Assembly (NCBI GenBank): GCA_005772945.1
Contig: SXIE01000299.1
Span: 1 to 23,882 of the forward strand
Length of the DNA stretch: 23,882 nt
DNA from: Pseudomonadota bacterium
Lineage (GTDB): Bacteria > Myxococcota > UBA9042 > PHBI01
Direction of reading: 5' to 3'
Shown piece by piece: positions 7,973 to 15,102 of the stretch. The notes beneath the pieces were generated by a model. That model saw only the letters and a list, made by a program, of their open reading frames with translations, had not been told where the DNA came from and searched no databases. The translations under genes were made by a program, and so were the position numbers. Numbering within the stretch: the stretch's first letter is position 1; each line of letters begins with the position of its first letter.

Positions 7973-10074
7973 TAGAACGCCTCCCCGATTCGGAAGAACG
8001 CCTGGAAGCGATCGACGCCGGGGTAGACCATCCCCGAGGTGACGCGATAGGCGAAGTCGAGAGCCGCGCTCAAGTGCCAGAGCCGCACGCGCAAGCCGAG
8101 GCCTGGCGCGATGTCGATCCCCTCGGCGAACGGATTCAGCTCGGCCCCCGCGGCCCCGAAGTCCACGAATGCGACGGCGCCGAACTGCTGCCGGAACGGC
8201 AACCAGCGGAACTCGACCGCACCCTCGAAGAGGCTCTCGCCGCCGACCGGCACCTGGCGACAGTCGCCCGCACCGGCCGCGCCGCCACAGGCGCGCGCGT
8301 ACGGCGAGAGCTCGCGCGTCCCGAAGCCGCGCGTCCCCCAGGCCCCGCCGCCGAACATGCGCGTCGCCATCGGCATCGCCGCGTCGTCGCCACCCAGCGG
8401 CACCGCCCAGCCGGCCTGCGCGCGGAACCCGAGCCCCATGTCGAGCCCGAACGGCACGAACACCCGCAGATCCACGTCGCCGCGCAGCCACGTCAGATCC
8501 CCGACCGGCGCGGCCGCCAGGTGCAGCCCGATCAAATGACCGCTCAGCGCCTCGACGCCATCATTGCGCGTGTCCCACACGAACCCAAGGCGCGCCTCGC
8601 CCGCCAGCGAATCCTTGGTACTCAAACCTTCTGCCGTCCCGGGCGGCGCCGCCGGATCGATCGCCCCGAGCCCGACCAGCGAATCCCAGCGGAAGCGCGG
8701 CTCAAGATCGAAGAACATCCCGGGCGCCAGCAGGAACCGCAAGCCCAGCCCGGCCGACGCCGTGCGCGTGTGGAAGCCGCGGTAGAGCTCCTCGTCGAAC
8801 GCGAGCGTGAGCCGCAGATCCCCTGTGCGCCCGATGGTCCCAGGGTGGTTCCACATGAGGCGCGCATTGCCGTAGAGCCCGAGCGGCTCGTCGATGTCGC
8901 TGCGCCAGCGGATCCCCCAACCGACCGTCCCCCGCAGCGTCAGGTGATGCAGCGGCCCGAAGGCGTTGCGCCACCAGAGGCGCGTCGTGACGTAGGGATC
9001 GATGCGCTCCGGATCCATGTTGATGCCGACGTCGAGCGACCCCTGCGCCGTCGGCGACTCGACGACCGAGAGCTTCACGTCGACCTCGGCCGGCACGTTG
9101 CGCGCGACGAGGGCGCCGCTCTCGCTCACCTGCTCGGGCTTCAAAATGCCGCCGGTATCGGGCGGAATCCAGGTCTCGTACGGCGAGGCGTTCGTCTGGA
9201 ACTCGGTGCCCGTCTCCGCATAGACTCGCGCCGTATTGAAGGCCCCGAGATCGGCCAGATCGAGCTCGAGCTTCTCGATGCGATCGAGTGTCAGCGGCTG
9301 CCCGGGCTCGAGTCCCGCGCGATCGATGATGAGCTCCTTGGGGATCTTGCGGGCGCCGACGACCTCGACCTTGCCGACGACCGAGCGCGGCCCCGGGTCC
9401 ACGAAGTAGTACCAGTCGACCGCGTGCGCCGCGTGGTCCACGTAGGTGCGGCTGTAGACCTCGGCCCGCATCCAGCCCTGCTTGCGCAGGACGTCGCACA
9501 GCGCGTGACGTGCCATGCGGTAGGTCTGCACGTCGATCCTGTCGCCGACGGCAAACGGGACCTCGGCGCGCACCGCCGTCTCGAGCTCCGTCGGCGCGCC
9601 TTGCACCTGGATCGCGCGGATGTGGTAGCGCTCGCCCTCGCGCAAGCTCCACGCCACGCGCGCGCTCTTCTTGGCGTCGTCGAACGTGACCAGCCCCTTG
9701 TCGACCTCCACGTCGAAGAACCCGAAATTCTTCCAGAATGTACCGATGCGCCGTCGGTCCTCGGCCAGGCGATACGGGTTGTAGGGCTGGCCGGCGATGA
9801 GGAAGGCGGACGGTCGCACGGCGAGCACGGGCTTGAGCGGCTTGGGGCTCAGCACGAGGTTCTCGGGGAAGGTGACCTCGTCGATCGTGTACGTCGTCTC
9901 GCCGGGGAGCTCGGGCTTGATGAACTCCGAGCAGGCGGGTGCCGTGGCAGCCGCCAGCAGCGCGGCGACGAGCCAGCCGTGTGCGCGTCGAGCCGGTGTG
10001 GCACGCGCGGCGCGGCAACCTGATCGAGCGGGTCGAGGAGCGGGGGGCGTGACGGCCATCAGCGCGAATCCCAT
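7972..10074 (-). CDS. tamA: Omp85-superfamily outer-membrane protein, TamA/BamA-like
   Basis: A 700-residue protein. A long Arg-rich N-terminus precedes a hydrophobic segment at about 34-47 (WLVAALLAAATAPAC); Cys48 could be a lipidation site, but the APAC box is poor. About three POTRA-like domains follow at roughly 61-150, 151-230 and 231-320 (YTIDEVTFPENLVLSP; IRAIQVQGAPTELETAVRAE; VGKVEVVGARKIPKELIIDR). A 16-strand barrel occupies about 330-700. The conserved Omp85 loop-6 motif (V/I/T)RG(F/Y) is present as TRGF at residues 581-584. The protein ends in Phe (FFRIGEAF), the usual barrel signal. Three POTRAs and a TamB-like gene immediately downstream with a 1-bp overlap favour TamA over BamA. 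Start: ATG 10074 or ATG 10059; neither has a good ribosome site, so the exact N-terminus is uncertain. Confidence 0.87.
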   Translation of the reverse strand: MGFALMAVTPPAPRPARSGCRAARATPARRAHGWLVAALLAAATAPACSEFIKPELPGETTYTIDEVTFPENLVLSPKPLKPVLAVRPSAFLIAGQPYNPYRLAEDRRRIGTFWKNFGFFDVEVDKGLVTFDDAKKSARVAWSLREGERYHIRAIQVQGAPTELETAVRAEVPFAVGDRIDVQTYRMARHALCDVLRKQGWMRAEVYSRTYVDHAAHAVDWYYFVDPGPRSVVGKVEVVGARKIPKELIIDRAGLEPGQPLTLDRIEKLELDLADLGAFNTARVYAETGTEFQTNASPYETWIPPDTGGILKPEQVSESGALVARNVPAEVDVKLSVVESPTAQGSLDVGINMDPERIDPYVTTRLWWRNAFGPLHHLTLRGTVGWGIRWRSDIDEPLGLYGNARLMWNHPGTIGRTGDLRLTLAFDEELYRGFHTRTASAGLGLRFLLAPGMFFDLEPRFRWDSLVGLGAIDPAAPPGTAEGLSTKDSLAGEARLGFVWDTRNDGVEALSGHLIGLHLAAAPVGDLTWLRGDVDLRVFVPFGLDMGLGFRAQAGWAVPLGGDDAAMPMATRMFGGGAWGTRGFGTRELSPYARACGGAAGAGDCRQVPVGGESLFEGAVEFRWLPFRQQFGAVAFVDFGAAGAELNPFAEGIDIAPGLGLRVRLWHLSAALDFAYRVTSGMVYPGVDRFQAFFRIGEAF

Positions 10075-10298
10075 GGAGCGCGAGGAAGGAAACCTCTATG
10101 CTCTCGCCGCGCCGCGACGTACTCGCGGAGGCCGCGGCGAGCCTGCGTCGGCGCGGTACCTGGGGCTGGGCCCCAACGAGAGTGGGCAGTCGCAGAGGCG
10201 CAACGGCGCCTGTGCGCCGCGATTGTGCGCTTTTGCCGTGGCGCTGTCGAGGCGCCCCCGGTTCGATTCAGGTGCATTTCGCTGCAAAGGACGAGGCC

Positions 10299-10895
10299 AT
10301 GACGAGCCCAGTGACACCGCGTGGCTGCCTGGCGGCGCTCGCGTGTGTCGTGCTGGGCGCGTGTGCGAGCCGCGAGCGCCGCGGGGGTGCGTTTCCCGAT
10401 CTCGACGTTGCGCCCGTGCGTGCCGATCGACCGCTCGAGGCGGGGAGCTGGGCGGTCATGCCGCCGCTTGGCGTCGTCCTGGTGAAGGCCGTCGAGCCCC
10501 ACCCGGACGGCGACACGTACGTCGTCGTCAACGAGGGGCACACGATGAACGTGCCGGTCGCGCGCGCGGCCGGGCTGGGGATGCGGCCGCTCGTGTCGGC
10601 GGCCGGGGCGCGGCAGGTCCTGGCGCTGCTCGATCGGGGCGTCGAGGTCCCGGTCGCGCGCCTCTATGATAAGGAACGCACAGCCAAGTGGCTCGAGGCG
10701 ATGCGCGTCGGCACCATCCGCGGGGTCGCCGAGACCTTCGCGGCCTTATGTGAAGTGCGCTCCGAGCGGCGGCTGGTGACCGTCGAGCAGGGGCTGTTTC
10801 ACGCCGCCAAGACCTGGCTCGTGGCCGAGCTGGGGGCCGCGCGCTCGCTGCCGCCGGACGATGTCGAGGTGGGGCTGATGGCCCTCTGCGATTGA
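10299..10895 (+). CDS. CarD-like domain protein with a predicted lipoprotein signal peptide
   Basis: A 198-residue protein. Residues 1-22 look like a type II signal peptide (PRGCLAALACVVLGAC, lipobox LGAC, Cys22). Residues about 47-95 match the CarD/TRCF RNA polymerase-interacting Tudor-like domain: EAGSWAVMPPLGVVLV, then TYVVVNEGHTMNVPVARAAG and GMRPLV; the CarD family typically has G-D-x-V-x-P-x-x-G-V-G and M-x-V-P-V. Residues 100-185 match its helical C-terminal domain: ARQVLALLDRG, AMRVGTIRGVAETFAALCEV, then FHAAKTWLVAELG. CarD proteins bind the RNA polymerase beta subunit and stabilise the open complex, in the cytoplasm. The Trp that wedges into DNA in CarD is not at the corresponding place (Tyr123/Asp124). 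ATG 10299 has AAAGGACGAGG upstream. A GTG at 10416 would give a cytoplasmic version starting just before the domain but lacks a ribosome site. Confidence 0.65.
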   Translation: MTSPVTPRGCLAALACVVLGACASRERRGGAFPDLDVAPVRADRPLEAGSWAVMPPLGVVLVKAVEPHPDGDTYVVVNEGHTMNVPVARAAGLGMRPLVSAAGARQVLALLDRGVEVPVARLYDKERTAKWLEAMRVGTIRGVAETFAALCEVRSERRLVTVEQGLFHAAKTWLVAELGAARSLPPDDVEVGLMALCD

Positions 10896-10906
10896 GGGGC
10901 GCGGCA

Positions 10907-10926
10907 CTGCGTCGTCGGCGACGCGG
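10907..10926 (+). terminator. Hairpin after the CarD-like gene
   Basis: The sequence GCGTCG-TCGG-CGACGC (10909-10924) forms a 6-bp G/C-rich stem with a 4-nt loop, extendable to 8 bp with one wobble pair. It begins 11 nt past the stop codon. No T-run follows, so it may be a weak or Rho-assisted terminator, or an mRNA 3'-end structure. Confidence 0.4.
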
Positions 10927-10943
10927 CTGATACCGGCGGAACA

Positions 10944-11040
10944 TGCGCTTCACTTCGAAGTGCGAAATGTTTTTCGCGGTGCTGGAAAATCAATACGCAT
11001 TGATGTACGTTAAGAAAACGACGCTCCTCCCGCGTCCGGT
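10944..11040 (+). promoter_or_regulatory. AT-richer regulatory region with two palindromes before the EEP-hydrolase gene
   Basis: Base composition falls visibly here compared with the flanking coding sequence (runs such as AAATG-TTTTTC and TTAAGAAAAC). It contains a perfect 12-bp palindrome CACTTCGAAGTG at 10951-10962 and an inverted repeat ATCAAT-ACGC-ATTGAT at 10989-11004. The two lie 26 nt apart. This is where a promoter and operator for the downstream gene would be expected, but I cannot identify confident -35/-10 boxes or a regulator. Confidence 0.4.
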
Positions 11041-11068
11041 TTTCTTCGTTCCGCGATGTGTGTGCCCC

Positions 11069-11878
11069 ATGACGACCGCAACCCTCGACGTTCTGACGCT
11101 CAACACCTGGGGATTCGCGTGGCCGCTTGCCAAGCACCGCGCGGCGCGGTTTGGCCGGATTGCTGAGCACCTGCAGGCCGAGACGTATGATGTCGTGGCG
11201 CTGCAGGAGCTCTGGGGTGGGGCGCGCGAGGTGCTCGGCGAGACCGGCATGGAGTGGGCGCTCGACGACGCGCAGGCCGAGCGCGGGCTGCGGCAGGTCG
11301 ACTCGGGTCTTGGCCTCAAGGTGCGGCGCGGTCTCCATCGCGGCGTCGAGGTGATGCGCGACCTCGTGCGCGCGTTCCGCGTTCATGCGGGCTTCGATCG
11401 CTGGAAGAGCAAGGGGTTCGTCGGGCTGCAGGTGCCGGCGGGCGACGTGAGCCCGGTGGCCATCGTCAACACCCACCTCCAGGCGGGTCAGGGGGCGGCC
11501 AGGGTTCGGCGCGAGCAGCTCGAGCACGTGCTGGCGTCGCTGTCCGAGGTCGAGATCCCGACCATCATCTGTGGGGACTTCAACCTCTTCACGACCTCGG
11601 CCGAAGACCGAGCCGGCCACGATCAGCTTGCGCGCAACGGGTTCCGCGACGCCAGCGAGCTCATCGATCGGCCGGACGCGACGTACCTCGCGCGCAACAT
11701 GTACGTGGGCGGCATGGAAGACCACCGCTTCGATCGGATCTACCTGCGCGACGGCGTCGCAAACGGTCGCCGCGTCCGTATCCATGCGGAGGACGTGCGC
11801 GTCATCGTCGACCACGAGGCGCCGCTGAGCGACCACGAGGCGGTCGCGGCGCGGATCCGCGTCGAGGCGTGCCCCTGA
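11069..11878 (+). CDS. Endonuclease/exonuclease/phosphatase (EEP) family hydrolase
   Basis: A 269-residue metal-dependent phosphodiesterase or phosphatase of the EEP superfamily (DNase I, exonuclease III, neutral sphingomyelinase, inositol 5-phosphatase). The family motifs are in order: LNTWG (Asn12), ALQELW (Glu47, metal ligand), VNTHLQAG, CGDFNLF (Asp170, Asn172) and SDHEAV (Asp255, His256 catalytic). The NTHLQAG and KSKGFVGLQV segments are reminiscent of neutral sphingomyelinase-like members more than of exonuclease III. The substrate is not determined. No signal peptide is present with the ATG 11069 start, suggesting a cytoplasmic protein. The frame stays open upstream to ATG 10943, but the extra 42 codons cover the AT-rich palindromic region and do not look coded. 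No good ribosome site precedes 11069, so the start is tentative. Its stop lies 4 bp from the convergent gene. Confidence 0.85.
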   Translation: MTTATLDVLTLNTWGFAWPLAKHRAARFGRIAEHLQAETYDVVALQELWGGAREVLGETGMEWALDDAQAERGLRQVDSGLGLKVRRGLHRGVEVMRDLVRAFRVHAGFDRWKSKGFVGLQVPAGDVSPVAIVNTHLQAGQGAARVRREQLEHVLASLSEVEIPTIICGDFNLFTTSAEDRAGHDQLARNGFRDASELIDRPDATYLARNMYVGGMEDHRFDRIYLRDGVANGRRVRIHAEDVRVIVDHEAPLSDHEAVAARIRVEACP

Positions 11879-11882
11879 GGAA

Positions 11883-12386
11883 TCAGGTGCTCTCGGGCTG
11901 CCACATGGCGCCCGCGACCTCGTCGAGCGCGACGTCGGGATCGGCGCGCAGCGTCTCCTCGAGGTGTGCGCGCAGGAGCTGGTGTTCGATCTCCTCGGCC
12001 TCGCCGGGCCGCCGCTTGAAGAGGCTCTGCAGGAGGCCGGTGCGTCGTCGCGCGCTGAGGCGCCAGGCGCAGCGCTCGGCATCCACCAACGCGAGCTCGA
12101 CGTCGTAGCGCACCGTGACCAGCCGGGCGTCCATGGCGTGCCCGCTGTAGGTCGTCCACGCGTAGTCCACGTGCCAGCCGCGCGACCTCAGCCCAGCTTC
12201 GATGGCGCGTGCGAGGCGCTTGCCGGGCGGCTCGCTGTCGTCGGCGGGCGCCGGCGCTTCGGGCGCGTCGGGAAGCCCGCCGGGTCGGCGCCGTTCGCCT
12301 GGTTCGGCCACGACTTCTGCGACATATCCCGGGGCCAGAAACGTGGCGACCGTTGGAATCGGCGGGGTCGACGGGGTTCTGCTCAT
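11883..12386 (-). CDS. Hypothetical protein, 167 residues, cytoplasmic
   Basis: I do not recognise this protein. The start ATG overlaps the stop of the upstream gene as ATGA (12386-12383), so it is translationally coupled to it and lacks its own ribosome site. Residues 1-60 are Pro/Glu-rich and probably flexible. Residues about 62-165 form a compact alpha/beta-looking domain: KRLARAIEAGLRSRGWHVDY, then a strand pair (MDARLVTVRYDVELALVDAE), then helices (EIEHQLLRAHLEETL, DPDVALDEVAG). There is one Cys and no signal peptide or membrane segment. It is the last gene of the cluster that begins with the Cys-rich lipoprotein at 14765. Confidence 0.65.
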   Translation of the reverse strand: MSRTPSTPPIPTVATFLAPGYVAEVVAEPGERRRPGGLPDAPEAPAPADDSEPPGKRLARAIEAGLRSRGWHVDYAWTTYSGHAMDARLVTVRYDVELALVDAERCAWRLSARRRTGLLQSLFKRRPGEAEEIEHQLLRAHLEETLRADPDVALDEVAGAMWQPEST

Positions 12387-12841
12387 GGCAGGGGGATCGC
12401 CTGGTCGAGAGTGAGGCCGTGGATGCGCACGGGCGGTATCGGGACGAACCGCGGCGGCGACCGTGTCGCCGGTTCGGGCCAAACCGCCGTGGCGGTCGCG
12501 CCGGCGCCTCCGGCGGGGTCGCGCCACGAGGCCGTGACGCGCAGCGGGCGTCCATCGGCGCGCTCGCGCGGCGGGTTCCACGCGAAGGTGCGGCGTGCCC
12601 TAACGGCCAGGGACGCGGTGCTCCGAGAGAGCGAACGGTCGCCGTCCAAGAGCGCCAGCGTGATCGCGCCGCCGTCGGCCCAACGTGAAACGACCTCGAG
12701 AACGACCGCGCCACCGGGCTCCGCGCGCCACGCCAACACGAAGGGCGGACCATCCCCCGCGGCCGCCTGCGAAGCGCCTGTCCGGGCGTCCGCCGGAAGC
12801 GCCGACCACAGCGAGATAAGAAGCGACAAGGCCAGCGTCAT
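12383..12841 (-). CDS. Hypothetical exported protein, 152 residues
   Basis: A signal peptide is visible (MTLALSLLISLWSALPADA, cleavage near residue 19). The mature part reads as a series of beta strands (FVLAWRAEPGGAVVLEVVSR; AITLALLDGDRSLS; PLRVTASWRD), consistent with an immunoglobulin-like or other beta-sandwich periplasmic domain. No family is recognised. It has no Cys. It shares the ATGA junction with the next gene and starts 65 nt after the 539-residue gene, so it belongs to the same transcription unit. The ribosome site for ATG 12841 is weak. Confidence 0.65.
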   Translation of the reverse strand: MTLALSLLISLWSALPADARTGASQAAAGDGPPFVLAWRAEPGGAVVLEVVSRWADGGAITLALLDGDRSLSRSTASLAVRARRTFAWNPPRERADGRPLRVTASWRDPAGGAGATATAVWPEPATRSPPRFVPIPPVRIHGLTLDQAIPLP

Positions 12842-12906
12842 GAGGCGATCGTGCGCCTCGCCCTGCGCGACATCAAGCCCGATTCGGAGTCCCCGATCTG
12901 CCGACC

Positions 12907-14526
12907 TCAGCGCAGGGCGTCGCGCAAGCGCAGCTCGGTGACCAGTGCATGCGTCCGGCGCCCGAGGGCGCCGTCATCGCCCGCCGCGACCGCCATGGCG
13001 GCCGACACGGCCTCGGCCCGGGCGCGAGCCCCTGAAGCGTCCTTGGCGCCGCGCGCTTGGAGCGCTTGGGTCTGGAAGGCCCGTTGGAGTGCGAGAAGCT
13101 CACCGTGTGTGTCGCCAGAGGCGAGGAGGACCCGGACGCGCTCGCGCTCGCTCGTGTCGAGCTCGGCCGCGGCCAGCATCGCAGGTACGCGCTGAGCCGG
13201 AGGCAGGTCGATCCACGGTGGGGGCTCGGCTGCCGCAGGCTGCAGGCTCTCCGCCGCAGTGACGGCGCGCCATCGCAGCGGCGTGAGGGACTCGAACGCG
13301 GCCGCGGCCTGCGCGCGAAACGCCGGGCTTCCTTCGGTGCACCACGTCGTGCTGACGAACGCGGTGGCATGACGAACGCGTGCATCGCGCCGCGCGATGA
13401 CCAGGACGTCGCCGTCGTCGGGGCCCGAAATCCAAGTCCAGGTGATAACCTCCTCCACCGATTTCTCGGCGAGACGCGAGGGCGGTAGCTCCCAGTCTCC
13501 GGGCGCGCGACGAACGGTCGTGAGGGTCACGCGCACGATGGGCGTTTCTTGGTCATGGGCCCGACGCGCGTGACGCGCGACGGTGGCGCGCCACGCCGGG
13601 TGCGCGGGAAGCGTCTCCGCGAGGCACTCCTGCCAGTCGACGCCCGACGTCCAGCCGGTCAACGCCTGCGACGCGTGCTCCACAGCTTGCGCGACCCGCC
13701 AATCGCCGTCGAAGTCCACGCGAAACCATAGTGCCTCCGTCGCGGGCGCCGCTTCGAGCACCCACGCCGGGTGGCCGAACCAGGGCGCCGCGCGCCCCCA
13801 CGCCGCGCGATCGAAGGGGCGCATGCGTGCGAGCACACGCGCGACGAAGGCGGCCGAAAATCCCTCGGGTGGGTTCTCGAGCGCGGACAACCACGGGTCC
13901 AGCAGGACCGGCGCCTCGCGCAGAATACGAACGCGGCCGTTCGATTCGGCGCCGCGCTCCACGAGCCAGACGAGCAGATCGGCGCGCCCGTAGGCGTGGA
14001 CGGGGTTCGCGGCCAGTGCCTCGCGCGCCCAGGCGATCGCGATGTCGGGCGCATCCGCGGCGGCCGCCAGGACGTTCGAGCGGGCGGTGAGGGGTTCATG
14101 CGTCCGGTCGGCGCTCTCGCCGAGTCGTTCGCGAAGCGCGTCGCGGAGGGCACCCATGCGCGTGGCCGACACCCCTTCCACCGACACGCGGAAGTCCGAA
14201 GGTGCCGGCTCCCACCCGGAGTGCATGAGTGCGATGCGCACGGGCGCCTCGTCCCCGGGCGCGTCGAGCGTCATGGCGACCTCGTACCCGTAGCCGTCGC
14301 GCTGGTTGCCGCTTCCCCCCGCGACGCGCACCACGAGGCGCGTAGCGTGGCCTTCCCAGAACGCTTCGTACGCGGCGCCGAACTCATTGGGGTCGTCCAG
14401 CGCCACGCGCGAACGCTCGCTCAGGGGCCCCCCTCCGAGCGCCGCCCAGAGGCCCTGGAAGGCGTCGAGCGCCCGCGCCATGCGCTCGGCCGGCGTCGCA
14501 CCCGTGAGTGCGAAGGCAAGGTACAT
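12907..14526 (-). CDS. Hypothetical protein, 539 residues
   Basis: No family recognised. The start chosen is ATG 14526 (MYLAFALTGATPAERMARAL) with GAGGGGG about 8 nt upstream; the frame remains open to 14676, but that part overlaps the lipoprotein gene. The protein is soluble-looking, without a signal peptide or membrane helix. It is rich in Trp (for example EALWFRVDFDGDWRVAQ and EVITWTWISGPDDGDV) and in Ala-rich helices towards the C-terminus (residues about 430-539). Residues 1-200 resemble an alpha+beta domain with a strand EVAMTLDAP followed by RIALMHSGWEPAPSDFRVSV. It follows the Cys-rich lipoprotein gene by 29 nt and is probably co-transcribed with it. Confidence 0.7.
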   Translation of the reverse strand: MYLAFALTGATPAERMARALDAFQGLWAALGGGPLSERSRVALDDPNEFGAAYEAFWEGHATRLVVRVAGGSGNQRDGYGYEVAMTLDAPGDEAPVRIALMHSGWEPAPSDFRVSVEGVSATRMGALRDALRERLGESADRTHEPLTARSNVLAAAADAPDIAIAWAREALAANPVHAYGRADLLVWLVERGAESNGRVRILREAPVLLDPWLSALENPPEGFSAAFVARVLARMRPFDRAAWGRAAPWFGHPAWVLEAAPATEALWFRVDFDGDWRVAQAVEHASQALTGWTSGVDWQECLAETLPAHPAWRATVARHARRAHDQETPIVRVTLTTVRRAPGDWELPPSRLAEKSVEEVITWTWISGPDDGDVLVIARRDARVRHATAFVSTTWCTEGSPAFRAQAAAAFESLTPLRWRAVTAAESLQPAAAEPPPWIDLPPAQRVPAMLAAAELDTSERERVRVLLASGDTHGELLALQRAFQTQALQARGAKDASGARARAEAVSAAMAVAAGDDGALGRRTHALVTELRLRDALR

Positions 14527-14555
14527 CAGGGGCCCCCTCGGGACGGTGCGTTCGG

Positions 14556-14765
14556 TCAATCCATGTGGCAGGCGCAGCCCTTGCCGAGCATCCAGACGTG
14601 CGTCGACGAACCGTTGCTGGTGCAGCACTTGCCGCAGGTCTCCCCGTCGTCGTTGGCGGGCTTGTCCTTCGAGCACACGGCGGTGGCCTTCTTGGGGTCG
14701 CCGCCGCCGCAGGCAAAGGCAGTCGTTGCGAGCGCGAGCGCGAGGAGCAGATTCTGAGTCTTCAT
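14556..14765 (-). CDS. Tiny cysteine-rich lipoprotein, 69 residues
   Basis: The start ATG 14765 has CGGAGA seven nt upstream. Residues 1-18 form a signal peptide (MKTQNLLLALALATTAFA) followed by Cys19-Gly-Gly-Gly-Asp, the look of a lipoprotein; the AFAC box is not ideal. The 50-residue mature chain has six more Cys: 31, 44, 47, 48, 64 and 66 (ETCGKCC and GKGCACHMD), plus His56 and His67. Six Cys could make three disulfides, or the CxxCC and CxCH groups could bind a metal. No family is recognised. It leads the cluster 14765-11883. An inverted repeat overlaps its ribosome-binding region. Confidence 0.7.
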   Translation of the reverse strand: MKTQNLLLALALATTAFACGGGDPKKATAVCSKDKPANDDGETCGKCCTSNGSSTHVWMLGKGCACHMD

Positions 14766-15102
14766 GACGGTCTCCGGGCCCTTGATTCGGTCCTGGGCCT
14801 CAGGGGCCCGATTTTCGCGGGATCACCGTGCTGGCGCGGTCCCATGGTCAAGGGTTGCTGCATTCCGCAGTTACGACCTCGCGCACGGACGGTTTGGCCG
14901 CCATCCTGAGCAAGAGCGCCGGGAGCGTCAAGTGGCCCCCTTCGCACCTCTTCGCACCTCCGCACCTCCTGACGCGGCACGTTGCGACGGCCTGCTCGTC
15001 GCTGGCGAAGGCGGCGTTGACGATGCCTCAAGATCATCATAGGCGGCGGTGAGTCACAGCGGCGGCGTAGCCGCTCGCGAACCGTCACGCCTCTGAGGTA
15101 TC
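14766..15102. other. 337-bp intergenic region between divergent lipoprotein genes
   Basis: No coding sequence is convincing here. It holds the inverted repeat at 14775-14810 and a short tandem repeat at 14941-14969 (TTCGCACCTC twice, then CGCACCTCC). It also has TTGACG at 15017-15022, which could be a -35 for the + strand gene at 15103, followed about 15 nt later by a poor -10 (CATAGG). Promoters for both flanking genes must lie within it. No RNA gene was recognised. Confidence 0.5.
14775..14810 (-). promoter_or_regulatory. Inverted repeat abutting the ribosome site of the Cys-rich lipoprotein gene
   Basis: CGGGCCC at 14775-14781 and GGGCCCG at 14804-14810 are perfect inverse complements separated by 22 nt. 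On the coding strand the proximal arm runs straight into the Shine-Dalgarno-like CGGAGA, ten nt before the ATG. In RNA the stem could mask the ribosome site; in DNA it could be an operator. In GC-rich sequence a 7-bp match can be chance. Confidence 0.35.

Noticed and set aside
8074..10023. 649-codon plus-strand frame opposite the Omp85 gene
   Set aside because: Antisense shadow: low-complexity Arg/Pro/Glu composition, whereas the minus strand has POTRA domains, the TRGF motif and a terminal Phe.
10250..10275. GGTTCGATTCA resembling a tRNA T-arm
   Set aside because: The flanking bases do not form the 5-bp T-stem, and no acceptor, D or anticodon arms are found around it.
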